From: Paracoccus beibuensis
GTDB taxonomy: Bacteria; Pseudomonadota; Alphaproteobacteria; Rhodobacterales; Rhodobacteraceae
Direction of reading: 5' to 3'
Assembly: GCF_026162625.1 (NCBI RefSeq)
Contig: NZ_JAOTBD010000020.1
Coordinates: 1 to 64,000 of the forward strand
DNA: 64,000 nt
Shown here: positions 35,423-45,200 of the stretch, in pieces
Numbering within the stretch: position 1 is the stretch's first letter
Layout of the letters: each line of letters starts with the position of its first letter
Notes under the pieces: model-generated
What the model was told of the DNA's origin: nothing
Seen by the model: the letters and a program-made list of their open reading frames with translations, nothing else
The model's database searches: none
Position numbers and translations under genes: made by a program

Positions 35423-36889
35423 ATGCGGATCTGCGTCATCAACACCGGCGGCACCATCGCCAGCGTCGGCCAGCCGCTGGCGCCCATGTCCGCCGAACGT
35501 TTCGCGGCTGCGGTAACAGGCCTGCTGGGCGCATCGCTGGCGGCGGCGCTGCCCGACGACCGGCTGCACATCGACACCGGCCTGCGCTTCCCCGGCGGCG
35601 GGCTGCTGGACAGCACGGACCTGCGCCCCTCGGACTGGTGCCGGATCGCACGTCGGGTGCTGGAGCTTTATGCCGACCACGACGCCTTCGTGATCCTGCA
35701 CGGCACCGACACGATGGACTTCACCGGCGCCGCGCTGCCCCTGCTGCTGAACGTCTTCGACGCGATGGGGCTGGCCCGCGCGGCCCTGTCGAAGCCGGTG
35801 ATCCTGACCGGATCGCAGCTTCCGCTGTTCCGTGACACGCCAGAGGGGCTGGTCCTGAATGCGGGCAGCGACGGCTTCGCGAACCTTGCGGGCGCGCTGC
35901 ACTGCGCCCGCCTACGCCTGCCAGAGGTCGCGGTCTTCTTTGGCGGCCAGCTGTTGCGCGGCAGCCGGGCGCTGAAGGTCTCGACCACGCGGTTCGCGGG
36001 CTTCGACAGCCCGCACCTGCCCCCCCTGGCCGAGGTGGGCATCGGCATCCGCCACGGGACATCGCCCCTGCCCGGACCCGCCGCGCCGGAGCTGTCGCTG
36101 AACCACCCTGCCGCCCACGCGCTGGCGCTGGCCCAGCTGGATGCCGTCCAAGCCTGCATCGACAGCCAGCGCATCGCCCAGATCCCGGCCATGCCCGCCG
36201 ATCACGGCGCGGCCCAGCCCCTGCTGGCCCGCATGGTGCGCGACGCGCTGGAGGGTGGCGCGACAGGCTTGCTGCTGGAGGGGTTCGGGGAGGGCAACAT
36301 CCCTGCAGGCAACGGCGCAATGCAGGCGGCGCTAAAAGGCGCACAGGTTCCAGTACTGATCGCCAGCCGCGCCATCGACGGGCAGGTCGGCGCGTTCCAC
36401 TATGCCGCCGGGGCGTGGATTGGCGCGACGGGCGCCATCGCCGCGGGCGACATGACGCCGGTGGCCGCGCTGGCCAAGCTGATGATCCTGAACACCGCCG
36501 CCGGGTATCAGGGCTGGGACCGCATGGCGTTGCGCGCGCTTTTGACCCGCAGCCTGACGGGGGAATGCGCCGCCAGCGACCGGCTGACCGGGACGCTGCT
36601 TCCGGGCCAGCGCCTGCTGGCGGCGGACGGTGACGCGACGCTGATGAACGACCCCGACGCGGGGCCACGGCTGGTGGCGGGGGGACAAGTCCTGTGGCAG
36701 GCCCCTGCCCCGGGGCGGCTGCTGATGCAGGGGAACCGGCTGGCGCTTGTGTCTCCGGACGGCGCCGTCGCCTGGACCAGCGCCCCTGGCGCGCCGGGTG
36801 CCGTGCCGGTGCTGACCGCAGCGCCACCGGCCCTGCTGCTGGTCGATCCGGCAGGCCGCACCGCACCTGTCACGGCGCTGGCGGGCTGA
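35423..36889 (+). CDS. L-asparaginase with C-terminal bulb-lectin-like extension
   Basis: 488 residues; type I asparaginases are about 330-350. Residues 1-380 are the asparaginase: NTGGTIAS with the nucleophile Thr near residue 11, and HGTDTMDFTGAAL at 93-105 with the second catalytic Thr-Asp pair. From about 385 the sequence changes to a repetitive pattern, LLPGQRLLAADGDATLM then RLLMQGNRLALVSPDGAVAW then VPVLTAAPPALLLVDPAG. This recalls the three sheets of mannose-binding B-type lectins, although the QxDxNxVxY sugar motif is degenerate. No signal peptide is seen. The asparaginase call is firm; the lectin similarity is by eye. Confidence 0.85.
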   Translation: MRICVINTGGTIASVGQPLAPMSAERFAAAVTGLLGASLAAALPDDRLHIDTGLRFPGGGLLDSTDLRPSDWCRIARRVLELYADHDAFVILHGTDTMDFTGAALPLLLNVFDAMGLARAALSKPVILTGSQLPLFRDTPEGLVLNAGSDGFANLAGALHCARLRLPEVAVFFGGQLLRGSRALKVSTTRFAGFDSPHLPPLAEVGIGIRHGTSPLPGPAAPELSLNHPAAHALALAQLDAVQACIDSQRIAQIPAMPADHGAAQPLLARMVRDALEGGATGLLLEGFGEGNIPAGNGAMQAALKGAQVPVLIASRAIDGQVGAFHYAAGAWIGATGAIAAGDMTPVAALAKLMILNTAAGYQGWDRMALRALLTRSLTGECAASDRLTGTLLPGQRLLAADGDATLMNDPDAGPRLVAGGQVLWQAPAPGRLLMQGNRLALVSPDGAVAWTSAPGAPGAVPVLTAAPPALLLVDPAGRTAPVTALAG

Positions 36890-36941
36890 CAGGCGGCGCG
36901 GCCTGCGCTAGCAAGGAACGGCCAGCCCCGAAGGAAATCCC

Positions 36942-37367
36942 ATGCCGCTGATCCACGTCCTGAACGGTCCCAACCTGAACCTGCTGGGCAAGCGCCAGCC
37001 CGAGATCTATGGCCGCGAGACCCTGGCCGATCTGGAAGCGATGTGCCGCGAGGCCGCCGCGCCGCACCAGATCCGCTTCCTGCAGTCGAACTGGGAAGGC
37101 CAGATCGTCGACTGGATCCACGAGGCGCGGGAGGAGGCCGCCGGCATCGTCATCAACCCTGGGGCGCTGACGCATACCTCGGTCGCGCTGCTTGACGCGC
37201 TGAACGCCTTCGACGGCCCGGTGATCGAGGTGCATATCAGCCAGATCCACAAGCGCGAGGCCTTCCGCCATCATTCCTTCGTGTCGAAACGGGCCGACGG
37301 CATCATCGCGGGGCTTGGGCTTCAAGGCTACGTCGCGGCCCTGCGCCACATCGCCGCGTCGATCTGA
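36942..37367 (+). CDS. aroQ: Type II 3-dehydroquinate dehydratase
   Basis: 141 residues, normal length. It dehydrates 3-dehydroquinate in the shikimate pathway. Key parts are [18 protein letters not shown] with the catalytic Tyr-bearing lid, [20 protein letters not shown], and [18 protein letters not shown] with the catalytic His. The ATG follows AAGGAAATCCC. It lies 52 bases after the asparaginase gene and may share its transcript. Confidence 0.95.
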   Translation: MPLIHVLNGPNLNLLGKRQPEIYGRETLADLEAMCREAAAPHQIRFLQSNWEGQIVDWIHEAREEAAGIVINPGALTHTSVALLDALNAFDGPVIEVHISQIHKREAFRHHSFVSKRADGIIAGLGLQGYVAALRHIAASI

Positions 37368-37377
37368 ACGGGCGCGA

Positions 37378-37422
37378 CCGCCGGACCCGACCGCAGGGAG
37401 GAGGATGCGGCAGGTCCGGCGG
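37378..37422 (+). terminator. Composite hairpin after aroQ
   Basis: CCGCCGGACC at 37378-37387 pairs exactly with GGTCCGGCGG at 37413-37422, with a smaller inner pair CCGCA/TGCGG in the 25-base loop. It begins 11 bases after the aroQ stop. There is no T tract. The rest of the gap to 37603 shows no gene. Confidence 0.45.
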
Positions 37423-37603
37423 TGCTTGTGCGATCCCCTTACGGATGCGGAGGAGGAGGACGCCACGAAGCTGTTGGCCCCGCCCTGTCATGATGCGCCC
37501 GTGCTGCGGGAATGTCACAGCCGGATGCTGCGGCACCGGATGGGCGGCGAAAGCTGCCCGCCAGCCATGCAGGAACACGACCGGTTGCACGCAGAACGTG
37601 CAG

Positions 37604-38995
37604 TCACGTCACGTCTGACGGCAGCCGGTCCGGTTCGTAGGCCTGGTCCGACACCCGCAGGGCCCGCAGATAGGTCTGCGACCACCAGGCGACGTCATGG
37701 CTCATCACCCCCTCCAGCAGCGCGGCGTGGCGGCGGCGGCGTTCGGCCTTGGACATGCGCATGGCGTCGGCCATGGCCTGCGCCAGGTCGTGCGGGTCGT
37801 GGGGGTTGATGATCAGCGCCTCGGGCATCTGCTCGGCCGCGCCGGCAAAGCGCGACAGGATCAGCACTCCCGGGTCCTCGGGGTTCTGGGCGGCGACATA
37901 TTCCTTGGCCACCAGGTTCATGCCGTCGGCCAGCGGCGTGACCAGGCCGATATGGGCCTGCCGGAACAGACCCGCCAGCACGTTGCGGGGCACGGGCCGG
38001 TGGATGAACCGGATCGGCGTCCAGTTAAGGGTCGAGAACTGCCCGTTGATCCGGCCCGCCAGGTGTTCGGTTTCCTCGCGGATGACCTGATAGGCCTCGA
38101 CCTCGCCCCGCGTGGGAGGCGCGATCTGCAGGAACGACATCTTCTCGACCAGGTCGGGGTTCTGGTCCAGGAGGATCTGGAAGGCGCGGAAGCGTTGCGG
38201 GATGCCCTTGGAGTAATCCAGCCGGTCCACCCCGATCATCAGCTTGGCCCCGGTCAGGCTGCGGATGCGGTCCTCGTCGGGGGCATGCTCGGCCTCGGCC
38301 ACGAAGGCCTGGGCATCGATGCCGATCGGGAAAACCTGCGCGTGGACCCGGCGATCGCCCAGAAGGAAGCTGGTCGGCGACAGCTGGACCACCTTGGCCA
38401 GTTGCCGCGCGCTTTCGGAAAAGGCGCCCAGGTCGCGCTGCGCCTGAAAGCCCAGAAGGTCGTAGTGGGACAGCCACTCGAACAGCTCGTCCGGATTCGG
38501 CAGTGCGGCGCAATCGGCAGGGCCGGGAAAGGGCGTGTGCAGGAAATGCCCGATGGGCGCGGTGACGCCCAGCTTGCGCAGCTCGGCGGCCAGCGGGAAG
38601 AGGTGATAGTCCTGAACCCAGATCCGGTCGCCTTCCTTCAGGTGCGGCACCATCATCCGGGCAATGCGCGCGTTCACCCGGCGATAGCCGTCCACGTATT
38701 CCGGCAGGATGCGCATCAGGTTCGGACGCCCGTGACAGAGCGGCCAGAGGATCGAGTTCGAATACCCCAGATAGTATTCCTCGTGATCCTGCGGCGTCAG
38801 GTCGAAGGACAGGCGCTGGAACGGCGCACCGGGATTGTCCTGCAGGTCGTCCGACGGATCGTCGGCCACCTCGCCCGAGAACCCGATCCAGACCCCGCCA
38901 GAGCTGCGCAACGCGTCTTCCAGCGCGACAACAAGGCCGCCGGACGGGTTGTCGCCCAGAGGCAGGCGGTTCGAGACGACGATCAGGCGCGACAT
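37604..38995 (-). CDS. otsA: Trehalose-6-phosphate synthase
   Basis: 463 residues, GT20 family. It joins UDP-glucose and glucose 6-phosphate. Conserved pieces are SNRLPLGDNPSGGLVVAL, VWIGFSG, the WVQDYHLFPLAAELRKLG motif, GVDRLDYSKGIPQRFRAF and the C-terminal DGMNLVAKEYVAAQ. It follows otsB by 10 bases. The operon makes trehalose, a stress and osmoprotectant sugar, from the same hexose phosphate pool as the glycogen genes upstream. Confidence 0.94.
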   Translation of the reverse strand: MSRLIVVSNRLPLGDNPSGGLVVALEDALRSSGGVWIGFSGEVADDPSDDLQDNPGAPFQRLSFDLTPQDHEEYYLGYSNSILWPLCHGRPNLMRILPEYVDGYRRVNARIARMMVPHLKEGDRIWVQDYHLFPLAAELRKLGVTAPIGHFLHTPFPGPADCAALPNPDELFEWLSHYDLLGFQAQRDLGAFSESARQLAKVVQLSPTSFLLGDRRVHAQVFPIGIDAQAFVAEAEHAPDEDRIRSLTGAKLMIGVDRLDYSKGIPQRFRAFQILLDQNPDLVEKMSFLQIAPPTRGEVEAYQVIREETEHLAGRINGQFSTLNWTPIRFIHRPVPRNVLAGLFRQAHIGLVTPLADGMNLVAKEYVAAQNPEDPGVLILSRFAGAAEQMPEALIINPHDPHDLAQAMADAMRMSKAERRRRHAALLEGVMSHDVAWWSQTYLRALRVSDQAYEPDRLPSDVT

Positions 38996-39005
38996 GCTCT
39001 CTCCC

Positions 39006-39728
39006 TCAGTTCAGCGATGCGTCCAGCCAGGCCGCCAGCGCGGCAGGGTCGGACAGGCGGTGGCGGGCGGCGGTGGGACCCTCGCCGATCTTGATCGCGA
39101 AACCGCCGCGGGATTGCGCCTCGGCCATGGCGGGTTCGTCGGTGGTGTCATCGCCGGCGAAGACCGGCACGCGCCCCTCGAAGGGCGGCATCTGCATCAG
39201 CTGCGCCAGCGCGGTATCCTTGCCGACCCCGCCGGGCCGCAGCTCCAGCGCCATCTTGGCGGGCTGCAGCATCAGGTGCGGGTTGCGGGCGGCCAGATCG
39301 TGCATCGCATCCTCGACGAAGCCCTGAAGCGAGGGCGTGTCGCGGTAATGCATGGCGACGCCATGCGGCTTTTCCTCGACCAGAATCGCGGGATGGGGGG
39401 CGGCCAGCTTCCGTGCGGCGGCATGAAGGGCGGCGGCGTCGAAGGGCGCCTGGTGCAGCGTCTGGATCTCGTCGGGGCCGACCGAGAGTTCTGACCCGTG
39501 GCTGCCAGCGACGATACCCCGGAAATCCACCAGGTGGCCGCGCAGGTCCGCCACGTCCCGCCCCGAAATCAACGCAAGCGCCCCGTCCAGCCGGTCGTTC
39601 AGCCTGACCAGCCGGTCCCGCAGCGCCTCTGATACGACAACCGCGTCCGGGCGATGGGCGATCTCGACCAGGCAACCGTCGAAATCGAGAAACAGCGCGG
39701 CATCGGCGGGAAGCGGAGGGGGGTTCAT
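39006..39728 (-). CDS. otsB: Trehalose-6-phosphate phosphatase
   Basis: 240 residues from the ATG at 39726-39728 (MNPPPLPADAALFLDFDGCL). HAD phosphatase motifs are DFDGCLVEIA (nucleophile Asp), LISGRDVADL and GDDTTDEPAM. The cap region includes GSHGSELS and EEKPHGVAMHYR. It dephosphorylates trehalose 6-phosphate made by the next gene. A start 18 codons upstream is possible but is not supported by a ribosome binding site. Confidence 0.92.
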   Translation of the reverse strand: MNPPPLPADAALFLDFDGCLVEIAHRPDAVVVSEALRDRLVRLNDRLDGALALISGRDVADLRGHLVDFRGIVAGSHGSELSVGPDEIQTLHQAPFDAAALHAAARKLAAPHPAILVEEKPHGVAMHYRDTPSLQGFVEDAMHDLAARNPHLMLQPAKMALELRPGGVGKDTALAQLMQMPPFEGRVPVFAGDDTTDEPAMAEAQSRGGFAIKIGEGPTAARHRLSDPAALAAWLDASLN

Positions 39729-39845
39729 GGGCGGCGATACTCCTGCAAGGCGTGGACACGGACCAGTGGCGTCAACATCCAACCCCCGAAGCCCCCCACT
39801 GGTTCACCATTCCGTGTATTTTTCTGCCGCGATGCGGCATGGCGG

Positions 39846-40475
39846 TCAGTATTCCACCCCTGCCTGCGCCTTGATGCCCGACCGGAAGGGATGCTTCACC
39901 TGCGTCATCTCGGTCACCAGGTCGGCGGCTTCGACCAGAGCCTCGGGCGCGCCGCGGCCGGTCAGGACCACGTGCGTCATCGGCGGCTTCTCGGATGCCA
40001 GGAACTCCACCACCTCGGTCACGTCCAGATAGCCATAGCGGAAGGCGATGTTGATCTCGTCCAGCAGAACCATGCGGATATCGGGGTTGCGGATCAGGTC
40101 CCGGGCCTTGGCCCAGCCAGCCTGGGCGGCGGCGATGTCGCGCGACTTGTCCTGGGTTTCCCAAGTGAACCCCTCGCCCATGCTGTGGAACTGGCAGAGG
40201 TCGGGGAAATGCGTCGTCAGCAGCCGCCGTTCGCCCGTGTCCCACGCCCCCTTGATGAACTGCACCACCGCCGACGGCATCCCGTGCGCGATGCAGCGCA
40301 TGATCATCCCGAAGCCGGAGGAGGATTTGCCCTTGCCCGGGCCGGTATGGACGATGATCAGCCCCTTTTCGCCGGTCTTCGTCTCCATCATGCGGTCGCG
40401 GGCGGCCTTCTTCTTGGCCATCTTCCGGGCGTGGCGGGCCAGATCCTCGGCGGGAATGGGGTCGTTCTGGGTCAC
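39846..40475 (-). CDS. cobO: Cob(I)yrinic acid a,c-diamide adenosyltransferase (CobO/BtuR)
   Basis: 209 residues from a GTG at 40473-40475, chosen because AGGAG lies seven bases upstream; an ATG frame to 40505 is an alternative. The P-loop HTGPGKGKSSSGFGM, the metal-site segment LLDEINIAFRYGYLD and VLTGRGAPEALVEAADLVTE are diagnostic. It transfers the adenosyl group of ATP to Co(I) corrinoids. It is divergent from the riboswitch-led cobalamin operon and belongs to the same pathway. Confidence 0.93.
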   Translation of the reverse strand: MTQNDPIPAEDLARHARKMAKKKAARDRMMETKTGEKGLIIVHTGPGKGKSSSGFGMIMRCIAHGMPSAVVQFIKGAWDTGERRLLTTHFPDLCQFHSMGEGFTWETQDKSRDIAAAQAGWAKARDLIRNPDIRMVLLDEINIAFRYGYLDVTEVVEFLASEKPPMTHVVLTGRGAPEALVEAADLVTEMTQVKHPFRSGIKAQAGVEY

Positions 40476-40530
40476 GGGCAGGCTCCTCCATGGTTGACAA
40501 ATCACTGGCGCGGCGCTTTTGGTGGACGCG

Positions 40531-40706
40531 TGTTGGTTCCTGTCCTACGACAGGTGAAGAGGGAATGCGACAGGGCCCCGGCCCCAGGCGCAGCCGCCCC
40601 CGCGACCGTGACCGGAAAGGTCGCCCGATCCACTGGCAGATGCCGGGAAGGTGGGCCGACCGTTGGGGAAACCCTGGATCCGCAAGCCGGGAGACCTGCC
40701 AGCACC
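40531..40706 (+). ncRNA. Cobalamin riboswitch upstream of the DUF1636-cobW-cobN operon
   Basis: The consensus parts occur in the right order: GGTTCC near 40535, AAGAGGGAATGCGA near 40557, GCCGCCCCCGCGACCGTGA near 40593, GATCCACTGG near 40626, GCCGGGAAGG near 40642, and the B12-box region GCAAGCCGGGAGACCTGCC at 40682-40700, followed by AGCACC, which can close P1. Binding of adenosylcobalamin would shut off the operon starting at 40813. Strand and position fit only the plus-strand genes. Confidence 0.92.
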
Positions 40707-40812
40707 TGTTGTTGACGGGCGAACGGGGTGTTTCGCGACCGGCAGGCGATGGCCGGTCGACCCGCGCCGTCCCTTTCGGACATTCCCCGACCCCACAAAG
40801 GAAAGGCCGGCG

Positions 40813-41166
40813 ATGCGCGCTGTTCTGCATGTCTGCACCACCTGCCGCGGCACCCAGCCGGCAGAGGACCTCGACGCCCCGCGCCCCGGCGCCGTCCTGC
40901 ACGAGACGCTGCAGGACGCCGCCCCCGAGGGCGTGCAGATCCGTGCGGTCGAATGTCTCTCGGCCTGTTCGCAGGGCTGTTCGGTGGCCTTGTCGGCTCC
41001 GGGCAAGTGGTCCTATGTCTATGGCCGCCTGACGCCCGAAGACGCCGCAGACATCCTGGCCGGCGCCGCCGCCTATGCCGGCACCCCCGACGGCATCGTG
41101 CCCTGGCGCGAGCGCCCCGTGATCTTCCGCAAGCAGAGCCTTGCCCGAATTCCCCCGCAGGAGTGA
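40813..41166 (+). CDS. DUF1636 cysteine-rich protein, first gene of the cobalamin operon
   Basis: 117 residues. Cysteines are at 8 and 11 (HVCTTCRG) and at 48, 52 and 56 (VECLSACSQGCSVAL). The spacing resembles thioredoxin-like [2Fe-2S] ferredoxins, in which C-x2-C or longer is followed by C-x3-C. The family has no established function. It directly follows the cobalamin riboswitch and lies two bases before cobW, so a role in cobalt handling or in electron supply to cobalt or corrin chemistry is a reasonable inference. The ATG at 40813 follows GGAAAGGCCGGCG. Confidence 0.82.
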   Translation: MRAVLHVCTTCRGTQPAEDLDAPRPGAVLHETLQDAAPEGVQIRAVECLSACSQGCSVALSAPGKWSYVYGRLTPEDAADILAGAAAYAGTPDGIVPWRERPVIFRKQSLARIPPQE

Positions 41167-41168
41167 CA

Positions 41169-42212
41169 ATGACCGATCTGACCAAGACCCCCGTCACCGT
41201 GATTACAGGCTTTCTGGGGTCGGGAAAGACGACCCTGATCCGCCACCTGATGCAGAACCCGCAGGGCAAGCGCCTTGCGGTGATCGTCAACGAATTCGGC
41301 ACGATGGGCGTCGACGGTGACATCCTGAAGGGCTGCGCCGACGCATCCTGCCCGGCCGAGAACATCCTGGAGCTGTCGAACGGCTGCATCTGCTGCACGG
41401 TCGCCGACGACTTCATCCCGACGCTGGAATCGCTGATGGCGCTGCCGCAAAAGCCCGATCACATCCTGATCGAAACCTCGGGCCTGGCGCTGCCGAAACC
41501 CTTGCTGAAGGCTTTCGACTGGTCGGCGATCCGCTCGCGCATCACCGTGGACGGGGTGATCGCGCTGGCCGATGCCGAGGCGGTGGCGGCGGGCCGCTTT
41601 GCCCCCGACGTGGCGGCGGTGGACGCGCAGCGGCAGGCCGATGACAGCCTGGATCACGAGACGCCGCTGTCCGAGGTGTTCGAGGACCAGATCTCCTGCG
41701 CGGATGTGGTGCTGCTGACCAAGGCCGATCTGGCCGGAGAGGCGGGCATCGCCGCCGCCCGCGCCGTGATCGAGGCCGAGGCGCCCCGCCCCCTGCCCAT
41801 CCTGACCGTGACCGAGGGCGCCATCGACCCGCGCCTGATCCTGGGCCTCGGCAAGGCCGCCGAGGATGACCTGGCCGCCCGGCCCAGCCACCATGACGGC
41901 GCTGACGATCACGAGCATGAGGATTTCGACACCGTCGTGATCGACCTGCCCGAAATCGCCGATCCCGCCGATCTGACCGTCCGCATCGCACGGCTGGCCG
42001 CCGAACAGCACATCCTGCGCGTCAAGGGACATGTCGCCGTGGCTGGCAAGCCCATGCGCCTGCTGGTGCAGGCGGTCGGCGCGCGGGTGCGCCACCAGTA
42101 CGACCGCCCCTGGGGCGACCAGCCCCGCCGGTCGCGTCTGGTTGTGATCGCCGAACACGACCACGTCGATCCGGCGGCGATCCGGGCGGTTCTGGAGGCT
42201 GTGCCCGCGTAA
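41169..42212 (+). CDS. cobW: CobW cobalt-related GTPase metallochaperone
   Basis: 347 residues. G3E-family GTPase with Walker A TGFLGSGKTTL near residue 15, the metal-binding NGCICCT (CxCC) near 77, ETSGLALPKP as switch region and LLTKADLA as the base-specificity motif. A His/Asp-rich insert, HHDGADDHEHEDFD, lies near 240. It is thought to load cobalt for CobN-catalysed insertion. Its stop overlaps the cobN start as TAATG, which couples chaperone and chelatase. Confidence 0.94.
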   Translation: MTDLTKTPVTVITGFLGSGKTTLIRHLMQNPQGKRLAVIVNEFGTMGVDGDILKGCADASCPAENILELSNGCICCTVADDFIPTLESLMALPQKPDHILIETSGLALPKPLLKAFDWSAIRSRITVDGVIALADAEAVAAGRFAPDVAAVDAQRQADDSLDHETPLSEVFEDQISCADVVLLTKADLAGEAGIAAARAVIEAEAPRPLPILTVTEGAIDPRLILGLGKAAEDDLAARPSHHDGADDHEHEDFDTVVIDLPEIADPADLTVRIARLAAEQHILRVKGHVAVAGKPMRLLVQAVGARVRHQYDRPWGDQPRRSRLVVIAEHDHVDPAAIRAVLEAVPA

Positions 42213-45200
42213 TGCACGTCATCTTCCGCGAACAGGTCGGACTCGAGCGGTCCGACACCCCCTACGACCCCGGCCAGACGCCGGCGGATCTGGTGGTCCT
42301 GTCGTTTTCCGACAGCGACCTCGGGGCATTCGCGGAGGGCTGGCGGCGCGCGGCGGGCGGACTGCCGTCGCTGCGGCTCTGCAACCTTGTGGCGCTGCGG
42401 CACCCCGTGTCGGTCGATACCTATGTCGAAAACACGCTGGCCGGCGCGAAAGGCATCCTGATCCGCCTGATCGGAGGAGAGGCCTATTGGCCCTATGGCC
42501 TGGCCTCTGTGCAGGATCTTGCGCGCCGGAAGGGGATCGCGCTGGCCGTGCTGCCCGCCGACGGTCGCGACGATGCGCGGCTGGAGGAGGCCTCGACCGT
42601 TCCGGCATCGGTCCTGCGCGTGCTACGGCGGCATTGCGACCAGGGCGGCGCGGTGGCCGCGCAGGCGGCGCTGGCGCAGATGGCCATCGCCTCGGGGCTG
42701 GAGGCCGCGCCGGTGCCGGGCCGCAAGACGCTGCCGCAGATGGGGTTCTATGATCCCGACCACGGCGTGGTCGATGCGCCGGGCGAAGTGCAGGCGCTGG
42801 TGACCTTTTACCGCAGTTGGCTGGCCGCCGCCGACATGGCCGCCATCGACGCGCTGATCCGCACGCTGCGCGGGGGCGGGATCAGCGCCACGGGGGCATT
42901 CGCGCCCTCTCTGAAGGCCGAGGGGCTTGGCGACTGGCTGGCGGCCGCCCTGACCACGGCGCCCCGGATCATCGTGAACGCCACCGGCTTTGCGGCGGGC
43001 AGCGGCGCAGCTGAACAGGTCGTTCCCCTCGGCCAAACAGCCCGGGCCGGAATGGCACCCTTTGCAGATTTCCCCGCGCCGGTCTTCCAGGTCGCCTTGT
43101 CCACCAACCGCCGCCGTGACTGGGCGGGGGCCGAACGTGGCCTGTCCCCCTCGGACCTGGCGATGAACGTCGTCCTGCCCGAGGTGGACGGCCGCATCTT
43201 CGCCGGCGTCATCAGCTTCAAGTCGCCCGGACGCCGCGACCCCGACCTGCAATATTCGCGCTTTGCCCACCGGCCCGACCCCGACCTGCTGACCGCCGCC
43301 GTGAACCGGATCGAGGCCTGGGCGCGGCTGGCCCAAACGCCCCTGCCCGCGCGCCGGGTGGCGATGGTGCTGTCCACCTATCCCGGCCGCGACTGGCAGA
43401 TGGCCCATGCCGTCGGATTGGACGCGCCCGCCTCGGCAGATGCGGTGGGGGGGATGCTGGCCAAGGCCGGGTATGACGCCACCCCCGGCAGCGCGGCCGC
43501 GCTGACGACCGCGCGGCTGGACTGCCCGCTGGAGGAGTACCGCGCCGCGCTGGCCACCCTGCCGCAGGCGCTGCAGGACGATCTGCAGGCGGCTTGGGGC
43601 GCCCCCGAGGACGACCCCGACTGCCGGCATGGCGCTTTCCGCATCGCCGCGATCCGGCGCGGCAAGCTGATCGTCGCGCTGCAGCCCGAGCGCAGCCACC
43701 GCGCGGGGCGCGAGAATGATTACCACGACCTGACCCGCGTTCCTCGCCACGCCTATGTCGCCTTCTACCTGTGGCTGCGCGCGCAAGGCCCGCATGCGCT
43801 GGTCCACATGGGGGCCCATGGCACGCTGGAATGGCTGCCGGGCAAGGCGGTGGCGCTGTCGGGCGACTGCTGGCCGCAGGCGCTGACGGGGGCGCTGCCG
43901 GTGATCTATCCCTTCATCGTCAACGACCCGGGCGAGGCCGCGCAGGCCAAGCGCCGCATCGGTGCGGTGACGTTGGGCCACATGCCGCCGCCGATGCGGC
44001 AATCCGCCCTGCCCCCTGGCATGGCGGGGCTGGAGCGGAGCCTGGACGAATATTCCACCGCCGACGGGCTGGACCCCGCGCGCCGCGACCGCCTGATCGC
44101 CGCCATCCGCGACGAGGCCCGCGCCCTGGGGGTCGAGGATGACCTGGGCATCCCGCCCGATGCCTCTGCCGCCGAGGCGATCACCCGCATCGACCGCTTC
44201 GTTTGCGACATCAAGGAAAGCCAGTATGGCGAGGGGCTGCATGTCTGGGGCAGCGGTGAGTGTGGAGATGCCGAACGCGCGGGCCTGATGGCCGCGCTGG
44301 ATGGGCGGTTCGTGGCGCCGGGCCCCTCGGGGTCGCCGAACCGGGGGCGCCGGGACGTGATGCCGACGGGCCGGAACCTCTTTTCGGTCGATCCGCGCGC
44401 CGTGCCCACGCCCGCAGCCCATGCGCAGGGCGTGAAACTGGCCGAGGAATTGCTGCGCCGCCACCTGCAGGATCACGGCGACTGGCCGCAGGGGCTGGTC
44501 GTGGACCTGTGGGGCAGCGCGACCATGCGCACCGCCGGCGAGGAATTCGCCATGGCCCTGCACCTGGCGGGGCTGAAGCCGGTCTGGGATGCGGGTTCGG
44601 GCCGCGTCTCGGGGGTCGAGGTGATCCCGGCGGCGCTGCTGGACCGGCCGCGCATCGACGTGACGCTGCGGGTCTCGGGCCTTTTTCGTGACGTCTTTCC
44701 GGTGCTGGCGCAGCTGTTCGAGACAGGGACGGCCACCCTGGCGGACCGGGACGAGGCCGGAAATCCCTATGCCGCCCGCGCGCCCCGCGTCTTTGGCCCG
44801 CAGCCGGGGCAATATGGCCTGGGCATGGGCACTGCGCCGGACAGCTTCACCGATGCGGCCCGGCAGGCGGCCGGAGAGGCGTGGCTGTCGGCCTCTGCCT
44901 GGGCGATCGGCGCGGACGGAACCAGCCGCCCCGACCGCGCGGGGCTGGAGGCGCGGCTGGCGGGCGTCGACAGCTTCGTGCACCCGCAAGACCTGCCCGA
45001 GACCGACTTGCTGATGGCCGCCGACTTTGCCGCACACGAGGCGGGATTCGCCGCCGCCATGGCTCATCTGGGGGGCAAGGCGGCGCTGTATCATCTTGAC
45101 GCGACGCAGCCCGACCGCCCCCGCGCCCGCACCCTGACCGAGGAGGTGGCCCGCACCGTCCGCTCCCGCGCCGCCGACCCGGCCTGGGCCGACGCCATGA

